Of a DNA stretch of 64,000 nt, positions 44,362 to 55,523 are shown piece by piece. The stretch lies in contig NC_134357.1 of assembly GCF_048569485.1 (NCBI RefSeq), forward strand, positions 67,205,698-67,269,697, written 5' to 3'. Origin of the DNA: Anomaloglossus baeobatrachus (lineage: Eukaryota; Chordata; Amphibia; Anura; Aromobatidae). The translations under genes and the position numbers were made by a program. Position 1 is the stretch's first letter. Each line of letters begins with the position of its first letter. The notes below the pieces were generated by a model. It was not told where the DNA came from, searched no databases, and saw nothing but the letters and a program-made list of their open reading frames with translations.

Positions 44362-46530
44362 ACAGAATGGGGTCTCCCCCAAGTTTGATAACCGGTAAAG
44401 CAGACAGCTGGTAGCTGATGTTATCAGGCTAGGAAGGTCCATGGTTATTGAGCCCTCCACAGCCTAAAATTACCAGCCCTCAGCCACCCCAGAAGTGGCA
44501 CATTACAAGATATTGGTGCTTCCCCTCGGCTCTTCCCGATGCTGGGGTGCGGTGGCAATCAGGGAAATGCTAGTTGGGGTTGATGTCAGCTTTGAAGTGT
44601 CAGCTGGCATCAAGCCCAGGTGTAAATAGTGGAGAGTAGTCCATCAGACACCCCCATTACTAATCCGGTAATAATAATAAAAAAAAATACATACCCAACG
44701 TTTTCGCTTGTTCACCACTTTATTAAAAAAAAAAAAAAAAAATTAAAAAACCCACGCAGGTCCACCGTGTTCTTCCAAATCCATCGTAGTCGCTGCGTTA
44801 CTCGAGACCTGGTAACGTTCCTGATGTCATCACTTGGCAGAGGCGCCGAGCAGAGCAGTGTGACCCAGAAGTGGCTGTAAACAAAGTCTATGGAATGTAA
44901 GAACGGGGCTCCATAGACTTTGGTTATCAGAATCGCTGGACCACATTAGACTTGCGTTTTTTTTTTTAAAAATAAAGTGCTGAATGAGAGAGAGTGTATT
45001 TTATTTCTCTGTGTTTTTAGGTTTCTGTTTTTTTTTCAGGTTTCCATTTGTGGGCTACGGCGGATTCCCTGGACTATGGCGGACCTGTGTGGGTTTTTAA
45101 TTTTTTTTTTAAAAAAGAGGGAATTTTCAGGAAATGTTTACTTCAATAAATTTTTTAATGTGTGTCTTTCTTTTTATTACTGCGTTAGTAATGGGGGTGT
45201 CTGATAGGTGCCCATCCATTACTTACACCAGGGTTTGATGCCAGCTGTCACTAAACAGCTGACATCAACCCCAAAAGTATTAACAGAGCAATTGTGAAGA
45301 GCCAGGCAAAAAGTCAGAATTGGCGCATCTAATGGATGCACCACGTCTGGGGTTGGTGTGGGGTACTCGGTTCTGGGCAGTATAGGTTTTGGGGAAGTCA
45401 CGGTGGTGGCCGTTACCCGGTTCCGTGCCCTGGGCCCTTTTTGTAATGGGGATATTTACAGGGGAGAATAAGATAATGTTCACATATGACACCACTTGCG
45501 GTGTTGCGGTTAAGTGTAGGGAGCCGCCGCTGAAGAATGTCTCTACTGCGGTTGGTGGTATTAGCAGCTAGTAGGGTAGACCCTCCGCAAGTAGGGTTTT
45601 GCCCCAGCGGGTGTATGGTGCAGTGGGCGTCGGAAGAAGGTAGTCCACATAGGTATTCAGTGCAACTGGTTTACTCACTGCTGGTAGGTGTTAACTGGTT
45701 GCCCGAGGCTGGCTGGTTTCGCCTCCAAGTCCCCTTGGTCCTAGTGCCAGTTTGGTTCTCTGGTAACTCCTTCCCCTGCACGTGTCACGGGTAAGTGGGT
45801 TCCTGTGGCGTAGAGCAACTGGGGGTCCCCGTTCTGTGGTTTGTCCACTTCTGTCTGCCTGACGGTAGCGTGAACCCTGTGGGGTTGGAGTATCTGGTCT
45901 CCTGTCCCCGGTTCTCTCTTTGCTACTGAGTCTTCGGATTCTTTAGGGTCAGCAAGGTCCTTGATGGTCCCCCTTGCTGTGCAGGTGTTAACAGGTCGGC
46001 CTGGAGCTCTTTCCTGTCCTAGGGTCCTGTACCCCGTCGGTGCGTAGTTCCGGGAGTACTCCACCGTCAACCACTTCTCCTGGGTACCAGGTCACCTTTA
46101 ACCCACGACAGACCGTCTCCTCATGTCCACCTTCACACACTACACTCCACTACTTGGTCTCTCTCCACAGTCCACCCCTCCTGCCTGGCAACTAGTGGAC
46201 TGGATTGGCTCCACCTCTAGGTGGCCATCCATTGGTCCCACCCTAGCTGGGTACCATTGTATGGGGGATTGTTGGGGAAAACTGGGATTACCTGGGGTTT
46301 TGTTGGTACCAGCACTGGGGTTCTGGGTCCCTAAGGGGGTAGACCCTGCATCCTGGTGGGGATGCAGAACCTTGTAGCACCCTGATGGTCTCAGGGGCGC
46401 TACAGCTTGGACTGCTATTTTTAGACTAGGAGGGGCCAAATAACCATTGACCTTTCCAGCCTGATAATACCAGCCCCCAGTTTTCTACTTTTCCTTGACT
46501 GGTTACCAAAAATAGGGGGAGCCCATGTCA
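44362..46530. mobile_element. foldback DNA element split by a solo LTR
   Basis: The left arm (44362-44690) starts GGGGTCTCCCCCAAGTTTGA and includes GTTGATGTCAGCTTTGAAGT and CAGACACCCCCATTACTAA. The right arm holds the inverted copies: TTAGTAATGGGGGTGTCTGA at 45184, CAGCTGACATCAACCCC at 45255 and CCAAAAATAGGGGGAGCCCA near 46506. The centre (44700-45180) is A/T-rich. The right arm is interrupted by about 1.06 kb with LTR features (45345-46404). No transposase was seen. The arms are clearly diverged, so the element is old. Confidence 0.65.
45345..46404 (-). mobile_element. solo LTR on the minus strand
   Basis: Read on the minus strand it starts TGTAGCGCCCCTGAGACCAT, close to the start of the LTR at 38927 (TGTGGCGCCCCTGAGGC). 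It includes AAGTGGTGTCATATGTG and later CCGGGTAACGGCCACC. The left boundary in window coordinates is approximate. No interior coding region is present. It splits the right arm of the foldback element. Confidence 0.55.
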
Positions 46531-46726
46531 TTTTTCCCATTTATATATTTATTTGGTTATTAGAAAGCCATTCTATCTATCTATCTATCTATCATCTATT
46601 ATCTTTGCACATGTATAACCCTTACAAGTCATTTCTTAAATGCTTTTTACCCGATACGTGTCACACGTGCGTTTCTTTTTGGCCTTGTCCTCATGATGCA
46701 ATTTCAGGTAAAAAGAAAAACATAAA

Positions 46727-46774
<48 letters not shown>

Positions 46775-46859
46775 GTTCTGATATTATTTTTAAAGCAAAT
46801 AACCCAACCTTGTGAGTGTATTACCCTGTAAACATACTACCTATGGAGGCGAGCATACC
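46531..46859. repeat. spacer with (CTAT)n and (AT)n microsatellites
   Basis: A CTAT run lies at about 46574-46600 and a run of about 20 AT dinucleotides at about 46730-46770. No other feature was recognised. It lies just upstream of the candidate promoter. Confidence 0.85.
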
Positions 46860-47114
46860 AGGAGTACAATGATTGCGGCTCCCACATGAGGTGATACCTC
46901 ACTCCTCCATTGCTCCTCCTGGCACTCCGCCGCCGCTTTGTATCCTTCCTGTGGATGGAAGGTTCTGTGTCTGCAGGCCCCGCCCCCTCAGCGCTGTCAC
47001 TCGCCGGCTCCCGCTCTCTGCTGCCCCCTGTGGCCGTCTCTATGGCACAGACACCGGGATGATCGCCCTCGGCGCACACAGACTACCGGCCTGACACAGG
47101 ATAACGGGGCCGCC
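46860..47114 (+). promoter_or_regulatory. GC-rich candidate promoter and 5' UTR
   Basis: The sequence shifts from AT-rich to CpG-containing GC-rich DNA. It has GCCGCCGCTTTG near 46929 and a GC-box-like CCCCGCCCC at about 46978. No TATA box stands out. It leads directly into an ATG in an excellent Kozak context (GGCCGCCATGG). A CpG-rich, TATA-less promoter is usual for broadly expressed vertebrate genes. The transcription start cannot be located from sequence alone. Confidence 0.55.
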
Positions 47115-47373
47115 ATGGGCAGCGAGGACCGGGAAGGTGCGGAAGAGGAGCCGGAGATCATTGCCCTAGAGACACTGGGCCGACACAACCCTCCCCCGGA
47201 GAACAATGGCAGCCTGGAGGAACCCAGGTGGGACAGTGACCGGCAGCAGACAGCAGCAGCCTGTGCAGAGGACGACACCGCCGACCCCGAGCGCCCCCGG
47301 GACCCCGAGGACGAGCAGCGCTGCTGCCCCCACAACACCTGCGCCGGCCTGATGGTGACGGACGAGAAGACGG
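47115..47373 (+). CDS. candidate first coding exon of an unidentified host gene
   Basis: ATG 47115 lies in a strong Kozak context. The 86 complete codons encode an acidic, probably disordered N terminus (MGSEDREGAEEEPEIIALET) and a cysteine-rich end (RCCPHNTCAGLMVTDEKT). A good donor, ACGG followed by GTGAGG, begins the intron at 47374, leaving phase 1. No domain is recognisable. I do not recognise the protein. In human, SLC35G1 lies next to LGI1 in the same orientation and begins with an acidic leader followed by a cysteine-rich segment, so it is a candidate on synteny and general shape only. The rest of the gene was not found in the 16 kb to the right edge. The first intron begins with a 30-bp minisatellite only about 70 bp from the donor. 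Confidence 0.5.
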
Positions 47374-47445
47374 GTGAGGCCCCGAGTGTGTCCCCCAATA
47401 TGTGCCCATATGTCACCTATATATAATGTGCTTATGTGTGTATAT

Positions 47446-50400
47446 CTGTTATACCCATGATGTACAGTATACAGAGGTATATAGCTGTAATGTACAGTAT
47501 ACAGAGGTATATAGCTGTAATGTACAGTGTACAGGGGTATATAGCTGTAATGTACAGTATACAGGGGTATATAGCTGTAATGTACAGTATACAGGGGTAT
47601 ATAGCTGTAATGTACAGTATACAGGGGTATATAGCTGTAATGTACAGTATACAGGGGTATATAGCTGTAATGTACAGTATACAGGGGTATATAGCTGTAA
47701 TGTACAGTATACAGGGGTATATAGCTGTAATGTACAGTATACAGGGGTATATAGCTGTAATGTACAGTATACAGGGGTATACAGCTGTAATGTACAGTAT
47801 ACAGGGGTATATAGCTGTAATGTACAGTGTACAGGGGTATATAGCTGTAATGTACAGTATACAGGGGTATACAGCTGTAATGTACAGTGTACAGGGGTAT
47901 ATAGCTGTAATGTACAGTATACAGGGGTATATAGCTGTAATGTACAGTATACAGGGGTATACAGCTGTAATGTACAGTATACAGGGGTATATAGCTGTAA
48001 TGTACAGTGTACAGGGGTATATAGCTGTAATGTACAGTATACAGGGGTATACAGCTGTAATGTACAGTATACAGGGGTATACAGCTGTAATGTACAGTAT
48101 ACAGGGGTATATAGCTGTAATGTACAGTGTACAGGGGTATATAGCTGTAATATACAGTATACAGGGGTATATAGCTGTAATGTACAGTGTACAGGGGTAT
48201 ATAGCTGTAATGTACAGTGTACAGGGGTATATAGCTGTAATGTACAGTGTACAGGGGTATATAGCTGTAATGTACAGTGTACAGGGGTATATAGCTGTAA
48301 TATACAGTATACAGGGGTATATAGCTGTAATGTACAGTGTACAGGGGTATATAGCTGTAATGTACAGTGTACAGGGGTATATAGCTGTAATGTACAGTGT
48401 ACAGGGGTATATAGCTGTAATGTACAGTATACAGGGGTATATAGCTGTAATGTACAGTGTACAGGGGTATATAGCTGTAATGTACAGTGTACAGGGGTAT
48501 ATAGCTGTAATGTACAGTGTACAGGGGTATATAGCTGTAATGTACAGTGTACAGGGGTATATAGCTGTAATGTACAGTGTACAGGGGTATATAGCTGTAA
48601 TGTACAGTGTACAGGGGTATATAGCTGTAATGTACAGTGTACAGGGGTATATAGCTGTAATGTACAGTGTACAGGGGTATATAGCTGTAATGTACAGTGT
48701 ACAGGGGTATATAGCTGTAATGTACAGTGTACAGGGGTATATAGCTGTAATGTACAGTGTACAGGGGTATATAGCTGTAATGTACAGTGTACAGGGGTAT
48801 ATAGCTGTAATGTACAGTGTACAGGGGTATATAGCTGTAATGTACAGTGTACAGGGGTATATAGCTGTAATGTACAGTGTACAGGGGTATATAGCTGTAA
48901 TGTACAGTGTACAGGGGTATATAGCTGTAATGTACAGTGTACAGGGGTATATAGCTGTAATGTACAGTGTACAGGGGTATATAGCTGTAATGTACAGTGT
49001 ACAGGGGTATATAGCTGTAATGTACAGTGTACAGGGGTATATAGCTGTAATGTACAGTGTACAGGGGTATATAGATATGTAGTGTATAAAGGGGGTATAT
49101 AGATATGTAGTGTATAAAGGGGGTATATACTGTGATGTATAGTATACAGGGGTATATAGCTGTAATGTACAGTGTGCAGGGGGATATAGCTGTAATATAC
49201 AGTATACAGGGGGATATAGCTGTAATATACAGTATACAGGGGGATATAGCTGTAATGTACAGTGTACAGGGGTATATAGCTGTAATGTACAGTGTACAGG
49301 GGTATATAGCTGTAATGTACAGTATACAGGGGTATATAGCTGTAATGTACAGTGTACAGGGGTATATAGCTGTAATGTACAGTGTACAGGGGTATATAGC
49401 TGTAATGTACAGTATACAGGGGTATATAGCTGTAATGTACAGTGTACAGGGGTATATAGCTGTAATGTACAGTGTATAGGGGTATATAGCTGTAATGTAC
49501 AGTGTACAGGGGTATATAGCTGTAATGTACAGTGTACAGGGGTATATAGCTGTAATGTACAGTGTACAGGGGTATATAGCTGTAATGTACAGTGTACAGG
49601 GGTATATAGCTGTAATGTACAGTGTACAGGGGTATATAGCTGTAATGTACAGTGTACAGGGGTATATAGCTGTAATGTACAGTGTACAGGGGTATATAGC
49701 TGTAATGTACAGTGTACAGGGGTATATAGCTGTAATGTACAGTGTACAGGGGTATATAGATATGTAGTGTATAAAGGGGGTATATACTGTGATGTATAGT
49801 ATACAGGGGGATATAGCTGTAATATACAGTATACAGGGGGATATAGCTGTAATATACAGTATACAGGGGTATATAGCTGTAATGTACAGTGTACAGGGGT
49901 ATATAGCTGTAATGTACAGTGTACAGGGGTATATAGATATGTAGTGTATAAAGGGGGTATATAGATATGTAGTGTATAAAGGGGGTATATACTGTGATGT
50001 ATAGTATACAGGGGGATATAGCTGTAATATACAGTATACAGGGGGATATAGCTGTAATATACAGTATACAGGGGGATATAGCTGTAATATACAGTATACA
50101 GGGGTATATAGCTGTAATGTACAGTGTACAGGGGTATATAGCTGTAATGTACAGTGTACAGGGGTATATAGATATGTAGTGTATAAAGGGGGTATATAGA
50201 TATGTAGTGTATAAAGGGGGTATATACTGTGATGTATAGTATACAGGGGTATATAGCTGTAATGTACAGTGTACAGGGGGATATAGCTGTAATATACAGT
50301 ATACAGGGGGATATAGCTGTACTATACAGTATACAGGGGTATATAGCTGTAATGTACAGTGTACAGGGGTATATAGCTGTAATGTACAGTGTACAGGGGT

Positions 50401-53165
50401 ATATAGCTGTAATGTACAGTATACAGGGGTATATAGCTGTAATGTACAGTGTACAGGGGTATATAGCTGTAATGTACAGTGTACCGGGGTATATAGCTGT
50501 AATGTACAGTATACAGGGGTATATAGCTGTAATGTACAGTATACAGGGGTATATAGCTGTAATGTACAGTGTACAGGGGTATATAGCTGTAATGTACAGT
50601 ATACAGGGGTATATAGCTGTAATGTACAGTGTACAGGGGTATATAGCTGTAATGTACAGTGTACAGGGGTATATAGCTGTAATGTACAGTGTACAGGGGT
50701 ATATAGCTGTAATGTACAGTGTACAGGGGTATATAGCTGTAATGTACAGTGTACAGGGGTATATAGCTGTAATGTACAGTGTACAGGGGTATATAGCTGT
50801 AATGTACAGTGTACAGGGGTATATAGATATGTAGTGTATAAAGGGGGTATATACTGTGATGTATAGTATACAGGGGGATATAGCTGTAATATACAGTATA
50901 CAGGGGGATATAGCTGTAATATACAGTATACAGGGGTATATAGCTGTAATGTACAGTGTACAGGGGTATATAGCTGTAATGTACAGTGTACAGGGGTATA
51001 TAGATATGTAGTGTATAAAGGGGGTATATAGATATGTAGTGTATAAAGGGGGTATATACTGTGATGTATAGTATACAGGGGGATATAGCTGTAATATACA
51101 GTATACAGGGGATATAGCTGTAATATACAGTATACAGGGGTATATAGCTGTAATGTACAGTGTACAGGGGTATATAGCTGTAATGTACAGTGTACAGGGG
51201 TATATAGATATGTAGTGTATAAAGGGGGTATATAGATATGTAGTGTATAAAGGGGGTATATACTGTGATGTATAGTATACAGGGGGATATAGCTGTAATA
51301 TACAGTATACAGGGGGATATAGCTGTAATATACAAATATACAGTATACAGGGGGATATAGCTGTAATGTACAGTGTACAGGGGTATATAGCTGTAATGTA
51401 CAGTGTACAGGGGTATATAGCTGTAATGTACAGTGTACAGGGGTATATAGCTGTAATGTACAGTGTACAGGGGTATATAGCTGTAATGTACAGTATACAG
51501 GGGTATATAGCTGTAATGTACAGTGTACAGGGGTATATAGCTGTAATGTACAGTGTACAGGGGTATATAGCTGTAATGTACAGTGTACAGGGGTATATAG
51601 CTGTAATGTACAGTGTACAGGGGTATATAGCTGTAATGTACAGTGTACAGGGGTATATAGCTGTAATGTACAGTATACAGGGGTATATAGCTGTAATGTA
51701 CAGTGTACAGGGGTATATAGCTGTAATGTACAGTGTACAGGGGTATATAGCTGTAATGTACAGTGTACAGGGGTATATAGCTGTAATGTACAGTGTACAG
51801 GGGTATATAGCTGTAATGTACAGTGTACAGGGGTATATAGATATGTAGTGTATAAAGGGGGTATATACTGTGATGTATAGTATACAGGGGGATATAGCTG
51901 TAATGTACAGTGTACAGGGGTATATAGATATGTAGTGTATAAAGGGGGTATATACTGTGATGTATAGTATACAGGGGGATATAGCTGTAATATACAGTAT
52001 ACAGTGGGATATAGCTGTAATATACAGTATACAGGGGTATATAGCTGTAATGTACAGTGTACAGGGGTATATAGATATGTAGTGTATAAAGGGGGTATAT
52101 ACTGTGATGTATAGTATACAGGGGGATATAGCTGTAATATACAGTATACAGTGGGATATAGCTGTAATATACAGTATACAGGGGTATATAGCTGTAATGT
52201 ACAGTGTACAGGGGTATATAGCTGTAATGTACAGTGTACAGGGGTATATAGCTGTAATGTACAGTGTACAGGGGTATATAGCTGTAATGTACAGTGTACA
52301 GGGGTATATAGCTGTAATGTACAGTGTACAGGGGTATATAGATATGTAGTGTATAGAGGGGGTATATAGATATGTAGTGTATAAAGGGGGTATATACTGT
52401 GATGTATAGTATACAGGGGGATATAGCTGTAATATACAGTATACAGGGGGATATAGCTGTAATATACAGTGTACAGGGGTATATAGCTGTAATGTACAGT
52501 GTACAGGGGTATATAGCTGTAATGTACAGTATACAGGGGTATATAGCTGCAATGTACAGTGTACAGGGGTATATAGCTGTAATGTACAGTGTACAGGGGT
52601 ATATAGCTGTAATGTACAGTATACAGGGGTATATAGCTGTAATGTACAGTGTACAGGGGTATATAGCTGTAATGTACAGTGTACAGGGGTATATAGCTGT
52701 AATGTACAGTGTACAGGGGTATATAGCTGTAATGTACAGTGTACAGGGGTATATAGCTGTAATGTACAGTGTACAGGGGTATATAGATATGTAGTGTATA
52801 GAGGGGGTATATAGATATGTAGTGTATAAAGGGGGTATATACTGTGATGTATAGTATACAGGGGGATATAGCTGTAATATACAGTATACAGGGGGATATA
52901 GCTGTAATATACAGTATACAGGGGTATATAGCTGTAATGTACAGTGTACAGGGGTATATAGCTGTAATGTACAGTGTACAGGGGTATATAGATATGTAGT
53001 GTATAAAGGGGGTATATAGATATGTAGTGTATAAAGGGGGTATATACTGTGATGTATAGTATACAGGGGGATATAGCTGTATTGTAGAATATAGAGGGGT
53101 ATATAGATATTATGTAGTGTATAAAGGGGTATATACTGTGATGTGTAATATACAGAGTACAGGGG
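47446..53165. repeat. 30-bp minisatellite array (family D)
   Basis: The unit is TGTACAGTATACAGGGGTAT followed by ATAGCTGTAA, exactly 30 bp for more than 50 units (about 47461-49070). From 49070 to the right, a cassette with GATATGTAGTGTATAAAGGG and TACTGTGATGTATAGTATAC interrupts the array about a dozen times, giving a higher-order pattern. The units differ mainly at AGTATAC versus AGTGTAC. Because 30 is divisible by three, reading frames stay open for very long distances: more than 1,700 codons on the minus strand and about 550 in two plus frames. These are artefacts. The array lies inside the presumed first intron of the gene starting at 47115 and resumes after a Tc1 element at 56611. Confidence 0.97.
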
Positions 53166-53279
53166 TATACAGTGGGTATGGAAAGTATTCAGACCCCTTT
53201 AAATTTTCCCTCTTTGTTTCATTGCAGTCATTTGGTAAATTCAAAAAAGTTCATTATTTTCCTCATTAATGTGCACTCT

Positions 53280-53406
53280 GCCCCCCATCCCCCATCCCCC
53301 ATCCCCCCATCCCCCATCCCCCCATCCCCCCATCCCACATCCCCCATCCCCCATCCCCCCATCCCCCATCCCCCATCCCCCCATCCCCCATCCTCCATCC
53401 CCCATC
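53280..53406. repeat. CCCCAT-type tract within the Tc1 left end
   Basis: About 125 bp of CCCCCATCCCCCATC-type units of 7-8 bp. In related Tc1 elements, from memory, this position has only a short CACCCCATCTTGACAG. The flanks here read GCACTCTGC and CTTGACAGG, so the tract seems to have grown from that seed. The minus strand is a run of GGGGGAT and could form G-quadruplexes (inference). Confidence 0.9.
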
Positions 53407-53516
53407 TTGACAGGAAAAAAAACACAAATGTAGAAATTTTTGCAAATCTATTAAACAAGAAAAGCTGAAATATCACATGGTAAAAAGTATTCAGACCCTT
53501 AGCTCAGACACTCATA

Positions 53517-54024
53517 TTTTAGGCTGCTTTCACACATCCGGTTTTTGCTGTGCGGCACAAAACGTCGCTTTGCAGAAAAATCGCAACCGTTTTTTTATTG
53601 CCACCGGTTTTCCCGCATAGACTTGCATTAGCACCGTATTGTGCCGCATGGCCTTGCGTTGTGTCCGTTTTTTGCCGGATGCGGCATATTTAGCCCATGC
53701 AGTGGCCAGATGGAACGTTGCCTGGCACGTTTTTTTGTGCGGCTAAAAAACTGCATCTCGCCGGATCTGGCGCGATGCGGCGTGATTTACAATGGAAGCC
53801 TATGGACGCCGAATGTGGCATCCTGCGGCAAAAACTGCATCCGGCCGCTGGATGCGTTTTTTTGCACTCCGCATAATCAGTATCAAGCTGCATCTGTCAA
53901 AAACGGACGGGCCGCATGGAAAAACTTATGCAACAGATCCGTTTTTTTCACCGCATCCGTTGCATAGGTGTTTGAGCCGGATTGAGCCGCTCAGCACAAA
54001 CCGGATGTGTGAAAGCAGCCTAAG
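53517..54024. mobile_element. MITE in the Tc1 element (TTAGGCTGCTTTCACACAT ends)
   Basis: The left end TTAGGCTGCTTTCACACATC and the right end GATGTGTGAAAGCAGCCTAA are exact inverted copies, with further inward match through CCGGTTT. The inner part is CpG-containing with repeated GCCGGATGCGGC-like motifs. It has no transposase and abuts the next MITE. Confidence 0.85.
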
Positions 54025-54981
54025 GCTAGGTTCACACTTCCGTTAAATTGTATCAGTCACAATCCGCTGCTCTGGTAAACAACGGATTCCGTTTGGCGGA
54101 TTCCGTTGTTCCCATAGACTTGTATGAGCGGCGGATTGTGACTGATGATGCTGCGTTGCACCTTCCGCCCGACTGATCAGTCGTGGAACGACTGACCGCC
54201 GGGCGGGAGGAACGCAGCCTTTAACGTTTTTTGAGCAGTGTAGTCCGTCGGATTTCGCTGCGCATGCTCTCTGGCTCCCTGCACACGTCACCAGCTTTGC
54301 TTGGTTACCAGATATTTACCCTGGTTACAGTGCAAGGAGCCAGCGCTAAGCGGTGTACGCCCGTAACCAAGGTAAATATCGGGTAACCAAGGTAAACATC
54401 GGGTGCTTTGCTTTACCCTATATTTAGTTTGGTTACGTGTGCAGGGAGGCCGACACTTCCTCGCTCGGCCCCGCCCCCTCCCGCACTCCGCACATGTGTG
54501 TACACACACACACACACACACCTGTCCCCAGCCCTGCAGACAAGCACTGCCACTGACATCCTCAACGCCTGGCCCCACTCGGATCCTCCCCCACTCCGCA
54601 TGTGTACACTCACTCACACACACACTCACTCACTCACAACACTCACTCACACACTCACCTGTCCCCAGCCATACAGACCGCAGCACTTCCACTGACATCC
54701 TCAGCGCCTGGCCCCGCCCCCACTCGGCTCCACCCCCTCCCGCACTCTGCATGTGTACACTCACTCACTCACAACGCTCACTCACACACACTCACCTGTC
54801 CCCAGCCGTGCAGACCGCAGCACTGCCACTGACATCCTCAGCGCCTGGCTCCGCCTCCCGCACACAACGGAGTCCGACAAGGAAATTCTTTTCATTGTCA
54901 TCCGTTGTACAACGCATCAGTCACATGCATCAAGCGACGCATGTGACTGATACAAAACAACGGAAATGTGCACTTAGCCTA
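54022..54981. mobile_element. MITE with a GC-rich tandem core, abutting the previous one
   Basis: The left end TAAGGCTAGGTTCACACTTC and the right end GTGCACTTAGCCTAA are inverted copies. Inner arms share ATCAGTCACAATCCG-type sequence with ACGCATGTGACTGATACAA. The core (about 54470-54870) has three copies of a ~138-bp unit with CACCTGTCCCCAGCC and CACTGACATCCTCA. Tc1 sequence resumes directly to the right. Confidence 0.75.
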
Positions 54982-55102
54982 AGTCACATGCTGTCTATTT
55001 CCTTGTGATCCTCCTTGAGATGCTTCTCCTCCTTCCTTGGAGTTCAGCTGCGTTTAACTAAACTAATAGGACTTGATTTGGAAAGGCGCACACCTGTCTG
55101 TA

Positions 55103-55483
55103 GAAGGCTATGTTCACACACACACTGCATCTTTTGCTGCCTTTTTGCTGCATTTTTGAGGTCCCAAAGATGCCCCTAAATACATGCATTTCCTCCCCCA
55201 GCAAAGTCTATGAGATTTCTATTTTGCTGTCCACACTGGGCATCTTTTGTTGGCTGCATCTTGGCTGCGTTTTTGAAGATGCAGCATGTCAATTCTTTTC
55301 GTGTTTTTCCAGCGTTTTTGAGCCCTCCAGTCAATAGATTTGACTTAAAAAAATGCATTGGGCAAAACGCGGTAAAAACGCATCAAATGCGTTTTTGTCG
55401 CGGTGCGTTTTTGGTGCGTTTTTTGAGACAAAAACGCTGCATCTTTGTGTAAAACAAGATGCTGCGTGTAAACCTAGCCTTAG
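55103..55483. mobile_element. MITE in the Tc1 5' region
   Basis: The left end AAGGCTATGTTCACACACAC pairs with the right end GTGTAAACCTAGCCTTA. Matching GCATCTTTTGCTGC and AACAAGATGCTGCG lie inside. Tc1 sequence stops before it (CACACCTGTCTGTAG) and continues after it (GACCTCACAGC), which confirms an insertion. Confidence 0.8.
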
Positions 55484-55523
55484 ACCTCACAGCTCACAGT
55501 GCGTGTCCAACCAAAAGAAAATC

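Noticed and set aside
47432-52552. A 1,706-codon minus-strand open frame and plus-strand frames of about 550 codons
   Set aside because: They are produced by a 30-bp tandem unit that lacks stops in those frames. There is no non-repeat domain, the frames run on both strands, and they fall in a presumed intron.
47446-53165. A centromeric satellite
   Set aside because: The unit of 30 bp, the short array and the position next to a CpG-rich exon fit a minisatellite better.
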